Assembly: GCA_920105625.2 (NCBI GenBank)
Contig: OV050030.1
Location: 421,967,240-422,031,239, forward strand
Origin: Clusia tigrina
Taxonomy: Eukaryota; Arthropoda; Insecta; Diptera; Clusiidae
DNA: 64,000 nt
Direction of reading: 5' to 3'
In this document: piece after piece, positions 35,395-48,525 of the stretch
Position numbering within the stretch: the stretch's first letter is position 1
Layout: every line of letters starts with the position of its first letter
Notes under the pieces: model-generated
Told to the model about the DNA's origin: nothing
The model's database searches: none
The model's input: only the letters and a program-made list of their open reading frames with translations
Program-made: the position numbers and the translations under genes

Positions 35395-35460
35395 CCCTCA
35401 CTTGTGGTATCACAATGGGCCTCCAGATGGCCTAAGTGTGTCTTCTGGCCGATTATCCTT
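35395..35460 (+). mobile_element. short non-LTR leader relic
   Basis: GTGGTATCACAATGGGCCTC and GGCCTAAGTGTGTCTTCTGG are leader words shared with 13480-13530 and the inverted copies at 16240 and 34760. No tail is retained. Confidence 0.55.
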
Positions 35461-35479
35461 GCCCTTGATAGCCATTTAA

Positions 35480-37270
35480 ACCTCACTTAACTTATCTCTC
35501 ACATAATGATTTGGCATTTTAAAATAGTCTCAAAGGACAAATGAAGTACGAATGTATGTGTTTAGAAGAATTTCTTGGAGGCCATATTAAACTATGTATG
35601 CAGTTATAATTGCGAATTGAATTAAATGGAGACTCCACTCACTCCATTGAAATGAAAATTAACACAAAAGAAAAGAGAGCAAAAGCAAAAAAATATGAAA
35701 TAATAATATAGCGAAATAAAACAAAGAACATTCCACGAGGAAAATGCAACATCTATTAAATGATTAGAGAGATACAACCAGTCCAGAGCCATCAAACAAA
35801 TGCCACTACAATGGCAAAAATCATATCAAATATGGCAGAGAAATAAGTAGGAAATAAGCATCGTAGTTGAATTACTCGTGCAGCCAGGAATCGAAAAAAA
35901 CGGCAGAACTGGCGCAAAAAAGCAGTAATAGCAAAAACAAACAAACGTACGTGTAAACGTAATCGTACAAAGAAGCACGAGAAAGAAGAAAGAAGGAAAA
36001 ACAAATCAATGCTTTCAACACTTTCACACAAAAATGGTGAAATCCACATTCCGTGGCAGCGTCTGAGCCGCAATTAGAATTGTGCACGTTATTGCAATTT
36101 GATAATAATGAAGATGAAGCCGAAGATGAACCCGGAGATCTGATATTATTGTTTATGGTAACTGCGGCCGCAGCGGTTCTTAAAGTGTTAAATGCGTTAT
36201 AGACGATTCAGAAGGAATATGAAACAAAAAATTCAAAATAAATAAATGCGTATGCGTAAAAGGAAAAGTTCCAGATATAATCCCAACGATATCAAGGAAG
36301 CTGTAATTGATTCATGTTTGAGTTGCCCTTAAAATTCCTGGAACATAATATCAAAGAAGCGTAGAGAGTGGGCTCATACCAAGAATGATAGAGAAGAAGA
36401 TTACACATTGCGCAGGTCCGTTATAATTTTCTTTCTGAGTTTGACATTTCGTTGCTGGGCTGTGACGTCACCGTAGCAATAAATAAATAATGCGGATAGG
36501 TATTTTTTTGACATTTCTCTTTGCAACCATGCTACTGTGAAGGAGATGCGCAGAACGAAAAATTTTTGTACTTCGCTTTGAGCAATCTTTGTTTCTATTA
36601 TTTTTGGGCTCACACCATCGCAATTAGAGATGTGTAATAACCGATAATTAATTTTGATCTCAAGGTTGTTCAAATCACCTTCCTGTGACCTTCAAGTGAC
36701 TTTTGTATAAACGGCTACTCATTTATCTAAGAGCACTTATTTTTATATATTCTTGTGTATATAAAAGTGAATTATCAATATACAGAATTTCCTGACCTCG
36801 CCTTGTATCGTCTCCAAATGAATATATCAGCATTTCGCAGGCAATAAAACAAAAAATGGTGCCGGTTTTATAGAGGTTCCCAAATTTCTTCACCCGGAGA
36901 TAGAAGATATTACACAATAAATTATCAAATTACCAGAAACCTCGATCACTTCAATTAAACGATCGGCATAGGTCCTCTGCGATGTTCGACAAGCAACTTA
37001 AGTCATTCGGTTACATCCTGCTGAGTCGACTGAGTTGCGCTGGAATGTGTAGCTCAGGTATTATGATTGGCTTTATAATGTACGAATAATGGGCGTCAAC
37101 TGGATGCCTGACTGACTGTTTTGCTTGGATCTTGTAAATGGTGGATTTACCCGGTTTGAAGTCATACTCATAGGGTTGAATCAGTTGGTTAGCGAAGCTC
37201 CTCATTATTTTACTTACTCGTAATACACTAGAGTTGACTTTATGGGGGATTTTGTGGACACTGAACCCAC
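35480..37270. other. unique AT-rich DNA, nothing recognised
   Basis: No coding or repeat signature identified. Confidence 0.5.
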
Positions 37271-37281
37271 TGGAGGTAATA

Positions 37282-38561
37282 CGAGGGCGGATTGATATTG
37301 AAGCTACTTAGCGCTAGATGGCAACACAAACACAAAAACTTTTTTTTTGTAGAAATTGCGATCTGTCAAACGTCAGCTGTTAAAATTTCACCCAAATTCA
37401 TCGATTAGTTTATTTGTTGTAGTCGTTTGAAGTAAGGAATTTTAGTGTTTCTTGAAAAATGGAAAAAAGCGAATTTCGTGCAGTGATTAAACACTATTAT
37501 TTGAAAGGGAAAACGGCGAACGAGACAAAAGAAAAGCTCGATAAACATTACGGTGAGTCTGCTCCGTCAGATTACATGGTAAAATATTGGATTGCTGAAT
37601 TTAAACGCGGCCGAACAAGCACTGCAACAATACCATCAACAGGAAGACCAAAAGAGGTGGTTACTGAGGAAAATATCAAGAAAATCCTTGATATCGTTAT
37701 GAATGATCGCCGAGTCAAGTTGCGTGAGATTGTTGAAATGGTAAACATATCTTATGAACGTGTGTTCAACATTTTGCATGAACATTTGCATATGAAGGCG
37801 CTATCGGCAAGATGGGTGCCGCGTTTGCTCAGTGTCGAACAAAAACGAGTTCGACAGACCACTTCACAGCGGTGTTTGGACATGATAAAGCGTAATCCTG
37901 TTGATTTTTGGCGTCGATTAATAACTGTTGATGAAGCGTGGGTCCACCACTACACACCTGAAACCAAAAATCAATCGAAACAATGGGTGGAAGCTGGTGG
38001 AAGTGCTCCGAAGAAGGCGAAGGCAGTGAAATCGGCTGGCAAGGTTATGGCCACTGTATTTTGGGATGCACGCGGAATATTGCTCATCGATTATCTTGAA
38101 AAAGGATGAACAATCACAGGAAAGTATTATCGTGCATTATTGGATCAATTGATTGATGCAATCAAGGGAAAACGACCACATTTAAAGAAGAAAAAATGCT
38201 CTTTCTTCAAGACAACGCACCGGTTCACACAGCATTAGATACGATGCTAAAATTACGTGAAATACACTTCGAATTGGTTAATCATCCACCTTATAGTCCA
38301 GATTTAGCTCCTAGTGACTTTTTCCTGTTTCCAAATGGCTCGCAGGAAAAAGATTCATCTCAAACGAAGAAGTGATTACCGAAACTAACGCGTATTTTGA
38401 GGGGTTCCCGAAATCGTATTATTCAGATGGTATAAAAAAGTTGGAATATCGTCTTATTAAGTGTGTCGAAGTAAAAGGAGACTATGTTGAGAAATAAATG
38501 GTTTAAAAAAAAAAAAATGTTTTTTTCCCACTTAGGTAGCTTCAATATCAATCCGCCCTCG
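37282..38561 (+). mobile_element. mariner copy 2
   Basis: CGAGGGCGGATTGATATTGA at 37282, exact complement ending at 38561, TA on both sides (37280-37281, 38562-38563). 1280 bp. Best preserved 5' half of the three copies. Confidence 0.93.
37459..38497 (+). pseudogene. mariner transposase, copy 2 (stop and frameshifts)
   Basis: Start at 37459. Open for 216 codons: two HTH motifs (about residues 1-110), RWVPRLLSVEQ, ITVDEAWVHHYTPE (first Asp), KVMATVFWDARGILLIDYLEKG, then TGA at 38107-38109. Reading on in frame continues TITGKYYRALLDQLIDAIKG, so the stop replaces one codon. A one-base loss in the A-run at about 38193 shifts the frame, giving FLQDNAPVHTALDTM (second Asp) and YSPDLAPSDFFLF (third Asp, 34 residues apart). 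A further small deletion follows FPN. Ends at a stop near 38497. Copy 3 has DETW where this has DEAW. Confidence 0.9.
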
Positions 38562-38590
38562 TATGCATAAATAGTGAGGCTATTTACTTG

Positions 38591-38727
38591 AGGATGGAAC
38601 AGCCCCTAGTGAGAGGATGGAACAGACCCTGGTGAGAGGATGGAACAGCCCTAGTGAGAGGATGGAACAGACCCTGGTGAGAGGATAGAACAGCCCTAGT
38701 GAGAGGATGGAGCAGCCCTAGTGAGTA
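38591..38727. repeat. six tandem units of about 23 bp
   Basis: Unit AGGATGGAACAGCCCTAGTG plus AG, with variant AGACCCTGGTG. It starts 30 bp after the right end of mariner copy 2. Confidence 0.88.
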
Positions 38728-38739
38728 GTGAGATTTCCG

Positions 38740-41640
38740 ACAAACGGTTTCTTTCAATCAAATTGTGCATAAGAGCTCAAAGATAAATCCAGTTCTTTGC
38801 CGGCAGACTTCAATAGAATAACAGGCAAGACATCTGCACCTGTGTTATTCAGTTCGGATCTTGTAATAGGCGGGCAATGCAACCACAATGCTCAGCAATT
38901 GGAGTCGCGGTAGGTGCATCTCCATGAGCCGTATTCTTATTATCAATGCTTGGAGAGCAGTGATCGATCATTCAGTGACTTTAGAATCCCCTGTCTCAAG
39001 ATTCCAGTTCCGTTCTTCAGCGAAGAAAGGCTTGAGTTAGCGTTTACAGGTACATTGCAGAGTGCATTTTTAGAGCTGATTTACCAAGCGATTTTGGGTT
39101 GTCTGGTGGATCATTTACTTCTTCCCACCTTACTTTCCAAACGAAATCTATAGATAGTGACAAGTGGACATTTGGACGCAGAGCTATCGACAGATTTTCT
39201 TCTATCAACGGATCTGTGACGTAATTTTCGTTTTAGGCGACTTTAATTAAATGGTGCCACTCAATGTAAAAATAAATTTCTTGGTAATTCTCGATTTATG
39301 GTTCATTTCCACTTATAAGGCACTGTAATGCCGCAATGCCAGACCAACCAACCAACCAACCACACCTCTGCTGCATTTGAGCGCTTGGCGCGCAATTACC
39401 ACAGAGACGCGATAATGCCGCAAGACGCAGCGAGGCGGCTGCCGCTTTTAGTTTTTATTACAGTCTTTATGGTTTTTTCCTCTGGTATTTTCCATCATTT
39501 TTCTTGTGTTTTTGAATTACTTTTTTATACATATTTTGATTCGTCTTCTGTACTTGCACATCATTGGACATTTTTCTGCCACTTAACGAGATGAACTCGT
39601 TTTAATTATCTCCGCCGCTTTACATCATTATTTTGCCTTATTTATTTCGTTGTTTTTTTATGGTTTTTTGCCGTGATCTCTTTTTATGATGGGACTTAAT
39701 TTATTTCATTTTTATTTGCTGTTTTATTTGTTTAGGCGAATAACTTTGACAGCGGCGGCGATAGTGTCAGGCCAAGTTTTAATTGCTCCTTTTTATTTAT
39801 TTATTTATTCATGTTTTTTCTGCTTTTTGTTGTATGTTTTATTTGGAAAGATTTCAGCGTACTGGTTTTTGTGTGATGCACGCGAACGCCTTTTATGCCC
39901 AGGCAATGCTGTAAATGGCCACAGTGGAGGTACGCGGGTACATTACCTCCAATTAGCGCAATATAAGGTTTAGTCTCTTACGGCAATGTAAGAAAAGCGT
40001 TTATTAAATTAATTGAGGCGGTGGACAGCAGGCCGAGAATAGTGGGAAATGCAGACATTAAGAGGGTCACATCACGATTTTGGTGGATTTGATTGGATAC
40101 GCACTGCAGCCAGTCCGTCCAAATATGCCCTTCTCATTACGCCCACTGTTCCAAGCGATTGTGGCAACTACTCATTTCGCGCAAATACCGCAGCAAATAA
40201 TTACATAATTGAAAATGTAGCAGCAGCAGCAGCGTGCCACCGACCGCAATTTCAAGCAGAAATGCAAAATTAGAAACTGCAAAAATCGAAAGCAAATTTC
40301 CACAAATTTCACTCATGGAGTAGGCAGGCTCCAGAATCCACACAGCCAGTGAAACCGAAATTTGTAGTTGGCTGCTGGAAGTCACTTCAGTCCGTGGAAT
40401 GGCTTCGTGCCGTATACCAAATCAAAGCACTTTTAATTCCACCGAAGCAACAAGCAACTGCAACAACTAAAACAACAATAACAATAACAACAGCAACAAT
40501 AAAAGGAACAACAACATGAGCCATGCAAAATGGAAGTGCAAAAAGTGAAATTGCTGCGCGGTCGGCAACCTTATAATTTTGCTTCGGTGTATTATTGTGC
40601 AACCTCCCCAAAAATTTCCCACACCAACAAAGCAGAGATACAAAAGATACTCTGTGGTACAATTGCACATCTCGGCCGTAAGTTATTCCTCTTAGTTATT
40701 GTCTTTTGTTTTATTTTCTTAAAATCTTTTTTCTACTCTGCTTTTATTTTCTTTTTTCTCAGCAGCGGCAGCAATTTGCTTTAAAGTTGCACATTCATCA
40801 CAGCATTGATTGTAGGCAGGCAGTCAGGCAGGCAGTCTCTGGCAGACATATACCCACACATGTATGCCCATTTCTAATTACCCAGTAGGAAAAGTTCAGG
40901 CTCAGGAAATGAGAGCGGTTAAAAAACGACCGATCAATCTAAGCGAATTTCTTCTAAAATCAATTCAACTAATTGCTATAGCGGAGAAATGTTAGGTAAT
41001 GGGTAAAAGCCAAAATTCAGGGACTACATCTGAAACCATCCTTTGGGCCCTATGACTCCTAGATTATCTTTTGCCATTTCTAATCTGATATCTGTGCTAG
41101 ATAGAATAGGAATTCTAAACTGAACCAGTGCTATGAGAATGAGAAAACCAGTCTCATAAACAATAAATTAATAGAAAGATCTAATAGAAGGACTTACTTT
41201 GCAATCACGACAGTGACGTAGGCATTACCCAATCGCTTCTTATGAGAATCTTGAGATTTTTAAACCAATTCAATAGAAAGAAAAAAACACCTTGAATTGT
41301 CACTGTTTTTGAAAGACCCTCTAGCAAATATTTCACTCGCTTCTAAAACTAAGGCGTAAAGCAGACTGTATAAGGATACGTTTGCTTGTATAGCTTACAA
41401 CATCTCATCAGATTTGGAGATCAATCGTTCTGAAATATTAATAAAAAGGCAAGCAAGTAATTTCTCTACAGTCTTTGTACACTCTCACGCTCTTGTTTAA
41501 CAGTTTCACACCCATGCTTAACTCTTTCAAAATTAACCCACTCGTTACCATTGGCATTCTTTGGAAGCTGTGATGGAAGGGCCTTATTTTGAATAAATTA
41601 CGGAATTAGTTTAAAATCACTGCTAAAATATTATATCACT
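38740..41640. other. unique non-coding DNA
   Basis: ACCAACCAACC run at 39344-39361, ATTT run at 39797-39808, GCA run at 40219-40232. Frames of 60-95 codons here lack signatures. Nothing called. Confidence 0.5.
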
Positions 41641-41660
41641 TAGTACTGCATGGCTTCGTG

Positions 41661-42351
41661 GAGTAGTACTCTGTCTGTAAGTAGTACTCGGTCTGAAGAG
41701 AGTAGTACTCGGTCTGAAGGGAGTAGTACTCGGTCTCAAGAGAGTAGTACTCGGTCTGAAGAGAGTAGTACTCGGTCTGAAGAGAGTAGTATTCGGTCTG
41801 AAGGGAGTAGTACTCGGTCTCAAGAGAGTAGTACTCAGTCTGAAGGGAGTAGTACTCGGTCTCAAGAGAGTAGTACTCGGTCTGAAGAGAGTAGTACTCG
41901 GTCTGAAGGGAGTAGTACTCGGTCTCAAGAGAGTAGTACTCGGTCTGAAGGGAGTAGTACTCGGTATCAAGAGAGTAGTACTCGGTCTGAAGAGAGTAGT
42001 ACTCGGTCTGAAGAGAGTAGTATTCGGTCTGAAGGGAGTAGTACTCGGTCTCAAGAGAGTAGTACTTGGTCTCAAGAGAGTAGTACTCGGTCTGAAAAGA
42101 GTAGTACTCGGTCTGAAAAGAGTAGTACTCGGTCTGAAGGGAGTAGTACTCGGTCTGAAGGGAGTAGTACTCGGTCTGAAGGGAGTGGTACTCGGTCTGA
42201 AGGGAGTAGTACTCGATCTGAAGAGAGTAGTACTCGGTCTGAAGGGAGTAGTACTCGGTCTGAAGGGAGTAGTACTCGGTCTGAAGGGAGTAGTACTCGG
42301 TCTGAAGGGAGTAGTACTCGGTATGAAGGGAGTAGTACTCGGTCTGAAGAG
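41661..42351. repeat. 0.7-kb minisatellite of 21-bp units
   Basis: About 33 units of AGTAGTACTCGGTCTGAAGG plus one base, with variants GAAGAG, CAAGAG and GAAAAG. Each unit contains the palindrome AGTACT. Unit length divisible by three and absence of stops leave long frames open on both strands, including 387 codons on the minus strand (41623-42786) whose N-terminal 140 residues are unique but unrecognised. I treat these as non-coding by-products. Confidence 0.93.
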
Positions 42352-42359
42352 TCCCACGT

Positions 42360-43775
42360 ACAATTTCTTGGTGGGGACAATTAAATCTAAGAAACATTTC
42401 TGGCCTCTTAAATCTAAGAAAAAATTACATTTCTCTAAATTGCGGTTTCTGTGACGCCATCTCTTGTAATGAATTGGCACTTCTACGAGCGTATTCTTAG
42501 CCAAAATAAAAGTACTGTAATCTTTCAGAATCAGAAGTGGAAAAAAATGGTAGATCCTTAACCAGAACAAGGTAGAACAAAAGAAAAAGTGACAACTGTT
42601 GCTCTCAGCCCACTTGAAGCCTATTGTGTCAAAATATGTAATGTGCGCCTTTCTAATGGCAATGCTCTGAGTGTTAATTTTCCTACTGGGTGAGTCAGTT
42701 GGTTTGTGTGCATGTGTGGATGTGTCTGTCTCCGTGCAACGGCGTATTTGTTTATGCATGGCTTTTAGCCAAGTTAGTGCATTCATTCTAATAAATCATG
42801 CTCAGCTTTGCTATGAGTATTTTATTTTGATTTTTTTTTTTCTTATATAACTTTTTGTTTCTTTTATAATCTTGGCTTATTTTGTTGTTAAAGTCACGTC
42901 TCTTTTTTGTTTATTTTTGTGTTTATTTTTATTTATCATGGTTTCATAGAAACTATTCATTTATACTGACATCATTGTTCGAGGCGCTCTTCACAATTGC
43001 TCTATGATACTGATATCAGCTAACAATGTGCTGCACGCCCTTGCAGCCGCCTGAAAGCGAATCTCCTCATGAGCGGCATTTCAACGTAGGATGCATGCAT
43101 GCTTCCTACTTAAAATTTCCATCGAGCCTGCATACTGGCTGCATGCATATCCATCTACATATGGCGCAGTGGAGGATTTGCTTACTCGGATTTTTTCTTC
43201 TCTTCTTCGAAATGCATGATGCCGCCAGCGGTGCAGCGCCACTTTTAGTTGTTTTATTTTTAATTTAGTTTGGAATTTATTTAATAGAACTTTTTCAATT
43301 ATCCTACCAGAGATTGAAACTTAAAGGAACAGCAAAAAAGGAGATTTTTGATAACATTGCTAAACAAACACGGAAAAAACAGACAAAATAATTTGGTTGA
43401 GCTTGAAAAATGTAACAAAATACTTGAGAAATAAATGGCAGCGTTCTAAAAAATTGAAGATGTGAGAAATTTCAATGGAAATCAAAATTGAAAGTTTCCC
43501 CGAGCTCACAAAACGCTCTTTGGTGCCATGTGTGGAGTAGGTCTGAAAGAAATAGCTAGCCAGGAGGAACAATACAATCGATTCGAACCAACTTTTAACA
43601 CTATATTCCTTACTTAGTGGCCAAAAATTAGTTGAATTACTTAAACTTCCAAATATTTGTGAAAAATTTCTTTTACAATGACTGCGAGATACCCTACCAG
43701 TAATGGACAATATAACATATTCAAGATCGAAGAGTTAAATCAAACTATCAAGATCAACCTCGTTCTAAAAAATAT
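42360..43775. other. unique non-coding DNA
   Basis: T-rich patches at 42830-42910. No gene recognised. Confidence 0.5.
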
Positions 43776-43781
43776 CAAGTA

Positions 43782-45062
43782 CGAGGGCGGATTGACATTG
43801 AAGCTACCTAAGTAGGAAAAAACATTTTTTTTTTCAAAAACCATTTATTTCTCAACATAGTCTCCTTTTACTTCGACACACTTAGTAAGACGATATTCCA
43901 AATTTTTTAAACCATCTGAATAATACGATTTCGGGAACCCCTCAAAATCGGTAATCACTTCTTCGTTTGAGATGAATCTTTTTCCTGCGAGCCATTTTTT
44001 CAAGTTTGAAAACAGGAAAAAGTCACTAGGAGCTGAATCTGGACTATAAGGTGGATGATTAACCAATTCGAAGTGTGTTTCACGTAATTTTAGCATCGTA
44101 TCTAATGCTGTGTGAACCGGTGCGTTGTCTTGAAGAAAGATCATTTTTTTCTTCTTTAAATGTGGTCGTTTTTCCTTGATTGCATCACTCAATTGATCCA
44201 ATTATGCACGATAATACTTTCCTGTGATTGTTCATCCTTTTTCAAGATAATCGATGAGCAATATTCCGTATGCATCCCAATTCCGTGTGCATGGCCATAA
44301 CCTTGCCAGCCGATTTCACTGCCTTCGCCTTCTTCGGAGCACTTCCACCAGCTTCCACCCATTGTTTCGATTGACTTTTGGTTTCAGGTGTGTAGTGGTG
44401 GACCCACGTTTCATCAACAGTTATTAATCGACGCCAAAAATGAACAGGATTACGCTTTATCATGTCCAAACACCGCTGTGAAGTGGTCTGTCGAACTCGT
44501 TTTTGTTCGACACTGAGCAAACGCGGCACCCATCTTGCCGATAGCGCTTTCATATGCAAATGTTCATGCAAAATGTTGAACACACGTTCATAAGATATGT
44601 TTACCATTTCAACAATCTCACGCAACTTGACTCGGCGATCATTCATAACGATATCGAGGATTTTCTTGATATTTTCCTCAGTAACCACCTCTTTTGGTCT
44701 TCCTGTTGATGGTATTGTTGCAGTGCTACTTCGGCCGCGTTTAAATTCAGCAATCCAATATTTTACCATGTAATCTGACGGAGCAGACTCACCGTAATGT
44801 TTATCGAGCTCTTCTTTTGTCTCTTTCGCCGTTTTCCCTTTCAAATAATAGTGTTTAATCACTGCACGAAATTCGCTTTTTTCCATTTTTCAAGAAACAC
44901 TAAAATTGCTTACTTCAAACGACTACAACAAATAAACTAATCGATGAATTTGGGTGAAATTTTAACAGCTGACGTTTGACAGATCGCAATTTCTAAAAAA
45001 AAAAAGTTTTGTGTTTGTGCTGCCATCTAGCGCTAGGAAGCTTCAATATCAATCCGCCCTCG
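43782..45062 (-). mobile_element. mariner copy 3
   Basis: Ends CGAGGGCGGATTGACATTGA at 43782 and the complement of CGAGGGCGGATTGATATTGA ending at 45062, with TA at 43780-43781 and 45063-45064. 1281 bp. Confidence 0.92.
43845..44886 (-). pseudogene. mariner transposase, copy 3 (dead)
   Basis: Start at 44886. The N-terminal half is intact through ITVDETWVHHYTPE (first Asp) and QWVEAGGSAPKKAKAVKSAGKVMA; a small rearrangement near 44285 then shifts the frame. The shared TGA is at 44232-44234 (complement). The C-terminal half continues with FLQDNAPVHTALDTM (second Asp) and YSPDSAPSDFFLF (third Asp). It lacks the residues ETNAY present in copies 1 and 2. Confidence 0.9.
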
Positions 45063-45128
45063 TACTAAGTACAATTACTCAACAGCATGCTGCAAATTTT
45101 GTACTAACCAAAGAGTAGGAAAACTTTC

Positions 45129-45912
45129 ATGATAAAAAATATACCTAAGCCTGGTCCGTATATTATGACCTATCAACCTGTTATCAGTATTCTAGGAATT
45201 ATTTCAAAAGTTGTTAATTATAAAAATTCAGCCTTTGATCAAAAAGAAAAAAGTAATACCAAACCAACAATTCAGGCTCTCGAGCCAGTCATTCAAGAAT
45301 TGAACAAGCACATCGCTGAGTAGTCTGCATTGCCAAGGGATTTAAATAAAACTTTTGTTGAAAAGAATCACCGCCCGGCTGAGTTTCCGAGCGTTGCCCA
45401 AACGTTGGATAAGGTTTGGCATGCGGAGCTATTCTTTTTAAAATTATGAATTAGAATACCACCCAAAAATCTTTTCAATTCTCCAGATTTAGATCAGGGA
45501 ATATATTGTCCGTTAGAAAAGCTTCACTTCTAATAACTGCAACTATACAGCTGCCGTACGACAAGCAAGTATTTGAGGTCATCTCCTCTATTTGATGTTT
45601 GCTTCACATCAAGAGCAAACATTGAGGTAAGAATTTTGCAGCCAGTTGACAGATCTGAAGTACACATCAAGTGGAGGGGGTGGAATAAAATACTTCCCGG
45701 CTATTAGAAGTGAAGTTTTTGCAACGGACAATAACACAAATAATAGTTAAAATCAAAGATGCGAAATCTGCCTCAAATTTACTTCAAGGATTCCTGGTTA
45801 AAGTGGAAAAATGGCTTTCAATGTGGCGTATCGAAATAAATGAAACAAAGTGTTCGCATTTGAGTGTCATTTTGAACCAAGACAAGCGCCCGACCTTGAT
45901 GAATGAATGAAT
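45129..45912 (+). pseudogene. reverse transcriptase relic of a jockey-type non-LTR element
   Basis: Two separated stretches are recognisable. 45129-45323 reads IPKPGPYIMTYQPVISILGI followed by ISKV, the PxKPGKxxxxxSYRPISLLxxxSKxxE block of reverse transcriptase. 45710-45910 reads KSASNLLQGFLVKVEKWLSM then WRIEINETKCSHLSVIL, the region just after the catalytic aspartates in jockey-type elements. The 400 bp between are too decayed to read and the catalytic ADD motif was not found. It ends where the minus-strand element at 45929 begins. Confidence 0.68.
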
Positions 45913-45917
45913 GAATG

Positions 45918-48440
45918 AAATAAAGAGGGAAAATGTACCTCGACCAATTTGATCTATTGAACTCCTCCTGCATGTGCCTATTAAAGGTCTTCAATTAGTC
46001 CAACAGTTCTAAGGAAGCTTAGTACTGAGTTGGGGTCCATTGCTCTAATGTATCTGCCCTCGGGCCAGTAATGCCCCAGATATTCCTTCCAACTGCGAGC
46101 TAAGGCTTCACAGTTCATTAGTAGGTGCTTTGGTGTTTCTTCTGCCTCCATGCAGAACCTACACATGTTCATTGGTGAGAGCCCCAGTTTCATGAGGTGG
46201 CTTCTTAAACGAGAGTGGCCTGTGAGTTGATCGGTCAGAGTTCTTAAATTGTTTTTGCTTAACTGTAGACATAGAGCTGCATGTTTTCAGTTGTTGTCCC
46301 CAACCAGGAGCTTGGATTGTCTAAGTTTTGGTAGTGAGGCCCAGTAGCGTGATCTTCAGGATTTTTCCTCCTGTCTTAATTTATCTGTTATGCTATTTGC
46401 CCCTAAGCCAAAGAATGGTTCAGTCCCAATAAAAGGTGTGGTTGCCTCATTCCTGGCAAGACTATCCGTTTTTTCATTTCCAGGGATCCCAGTGTGTCCT
46501 GGGACCCATATTATGGAGAGTTTATTGAGGCTTCCTAAATTATTTAAAAGCTCTACACATTCCCATACACGTTTAGAATGAATCTCGTAGGAATTGAGTG
46601 CTTGACTGTCACACATAATAGCAATGTCTTGTCCCACAAGGTTACGTCGGAGGTTCAAGATAACACAGAGGTGAATTGCATGTATCTCTGCCTGGAATAT
46701 GCTGGATGATTTCCCCATTGGTTCGTAGTGGTTAACCCTCGGTCCAAATATGCCAGCTCCTATCTCTTCTTCTGTTTTTAAACCATCTGTGAACCAATTG
46801 ATGACATGATCTTTTAGGATATCTTGAAGTGATTCCGGTTTCCATTCCTTCTTGTTCGCAAGCACAATTGTGAAGCGTTTCTCAAAATTGTACATGTTGT
46901 TCATATCATCTCTAGGTAGGTCCGCGAGGGGTATAGTGGTTGTCTCGTTGTTTATTACTACAAATTTTCTGCTGTCTCGTTGTTTATTACTACAAATTTT
47001 CTCGCGGCCAGCACCTTCCTCGACGATTTTTAATAGGCTTCTTTTTGCAGCCATTTCTACTATAATATATAGCGGAGTAAGATCTAAAAGTGTTTGCATT
47101 GCTGCTGTGGAACACGTTTTCATAGCTCCGGTAATTCATATGCATGCTAGTCGTTGTACCTTGTTCAAAGTGTTCTTCATGGTGAGCAATTTGGTTCTTT
47201 GAGCCCATGCCACTGCCCCATATGTTAGAACCGGCCTAACTATCATGATGTACATCCATTTCAGAATGTAAGTTTTGCAACCCCATGCCTTCCCAGCTAA
47301 ACTGCTACACACAATTAATGCTCTGATTGCCTTACTTGTTCCAAAATCCGCATATGCTTTCCAGAGAAGTTTGGAGTCTAGTATTAATCATGGAGTCTAG
47401 TAAACATTCAACCTCCCTTGACAAACTAATCTCCACATTTCGGAGTTTAATTGGATGCGTATGCGGCAATTTATTTTTCCGAGTGAACCGTACAATGGTT
47501 GTTTTTGTGGGGTTTATGCTCAGTCCCACTGAAGTGCACCATTCTTGAGTAATAAAGAGTCCTCTCTGTATTATGTCACAAAGAGTGCTTTCAAATTTAC
47601 CTCTTGCTATTATTACAATGTCGCCGGCATATCCTTGACAGGCGTGGCCGTTGTGCTGCAGCAAATCAAGTACTTCATCTACCACTATGGCTCCACATGA
47701 GTGGGGAAAGTACTCCGCCCTACGGGCACCCTTTTGTGCAGAGCACTTCTTTTGCGGTATAGCCCGCATGAGTCTCTATTATTCTCGTTTGAAGCATAGA
47801 ACTCACCCAGCTTGTTATGGCTGTCTCTGTATTTTTCCTGCGGAGTGCTCTTCCAATCGCCTGATGCGAGGTATTATCGAAGGCTCCTTCAATGTCAAGG
47901 AAAGCACAGATGACTATTTTTTTGATTCTCTACTGCGTCTCTAATGATATCAGTTAGCTGAAACATGGCCGTCTCCGTGAACCGTCCTCCTCTGTATGCA
48001 TGTTGATACCGATTTAGAGGTGATGTGATTAGAGTGTGTGTTCTTAAATAATTGTCCATAATTTTCTCCATTGTTTTTAGTACACAGAAGCTTAGACTTA
48101 TGGGTCTGAAAGATATTGGAGAAGTGAAATCCTTCTTACCAACCTTCGGAATAAACGCAACTAGAGCTTTGCTACAGATTGCTGAAATATACCCTGTCGC
48201 CAAGCTTATCCAGAATAACTTTACCATGTGCGGAGTCAGTACTTTTATTCCTTTCTGTAAAAGGGTGGGCACTATGCCATCTGCGCCTGGTGTCTTGTAG
48301 GGATCAAAAGTTGCTAGAGCCCAATGTACTTGCTGTGGTGTAGTGTTGTAGCAAGTCTCCAATCTTCCATACTTGTGTGAAACCTTTTTGAGGTAAGTCT
48401 TTCTTCGACGGTTGTTGCATCTGAAAAGTATGTTTTCCAA
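45918..48440 (-). mobile_element. 5'-truncated RNase H-type non-LTR retrotransposon
   Basis: The 3' end lies at about 45918-45930 with an ATTC-type tail (complement of GAATGAATGAATGAATGA), after TTTCCCTCTTTATTTC. The same 3' end occurs at 52420-52740. Reading leftward on the minus strand the ORF2 domains appear in the correct order: reverse transcriptase fingers and palm, thumb, RNase H, CCHC knuckle. The endonuclease and ORF1 are missing, so about the last 2.5 kb of the element is retained. Domain order with RNase H suits the I/LOA/R1 assemblage; I cannot choose a clade. Confidence 0.82.
45981..48440 (-). pseudogene. ORF2 of the non-LTR element (RT, RNase H, zinc knuckle), degenerate
   Basis: From 48440: TTPQQVHWALATFDPYKTPG, ADGIVPTLLQ, VAFIPKVGKKDF, SFRPISLSFCVLKTMEK and QHAYRGGRFTETAMF (RT fingers). 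FLDIEGAFDNT near 47880 holds the first catalytic Asp. At 47332-47769, VVDEVLDLLQHNG then GYAGDIVIIARG: the expected YADD box is YAGD, losing one metal-binding Asp. Thumb residues (YIMIVRPVLTYGAVAWAQRT) follow. 46356-47123 is RNase H (WFTDGL, FQAEIHAIHL, MCDSQAL, IIWVPGHTGIPGNEKTDSLA). 45981-46193 ends with MCRFCMEAEETPKHLLMNCE. Several frameshifts separate these, so no full protein is made. Confidence 0.85.
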
Positions 48441-48525
48441 AGAAAGTCCACCCTCTTTTTGTCGTTCAGTCTATAGTTACCACAACTTGATGCTTAACGA
48501 TCAAAGTGACCCCGAGACATTATCA

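Noticed and set aside
41623..42786. 387-codon open frame on the minus strand
   Set aside because: Two thirds is translation of a 21-bp array that is open in several frames on both strands; the unique N-terminal part has no recognisable domain.
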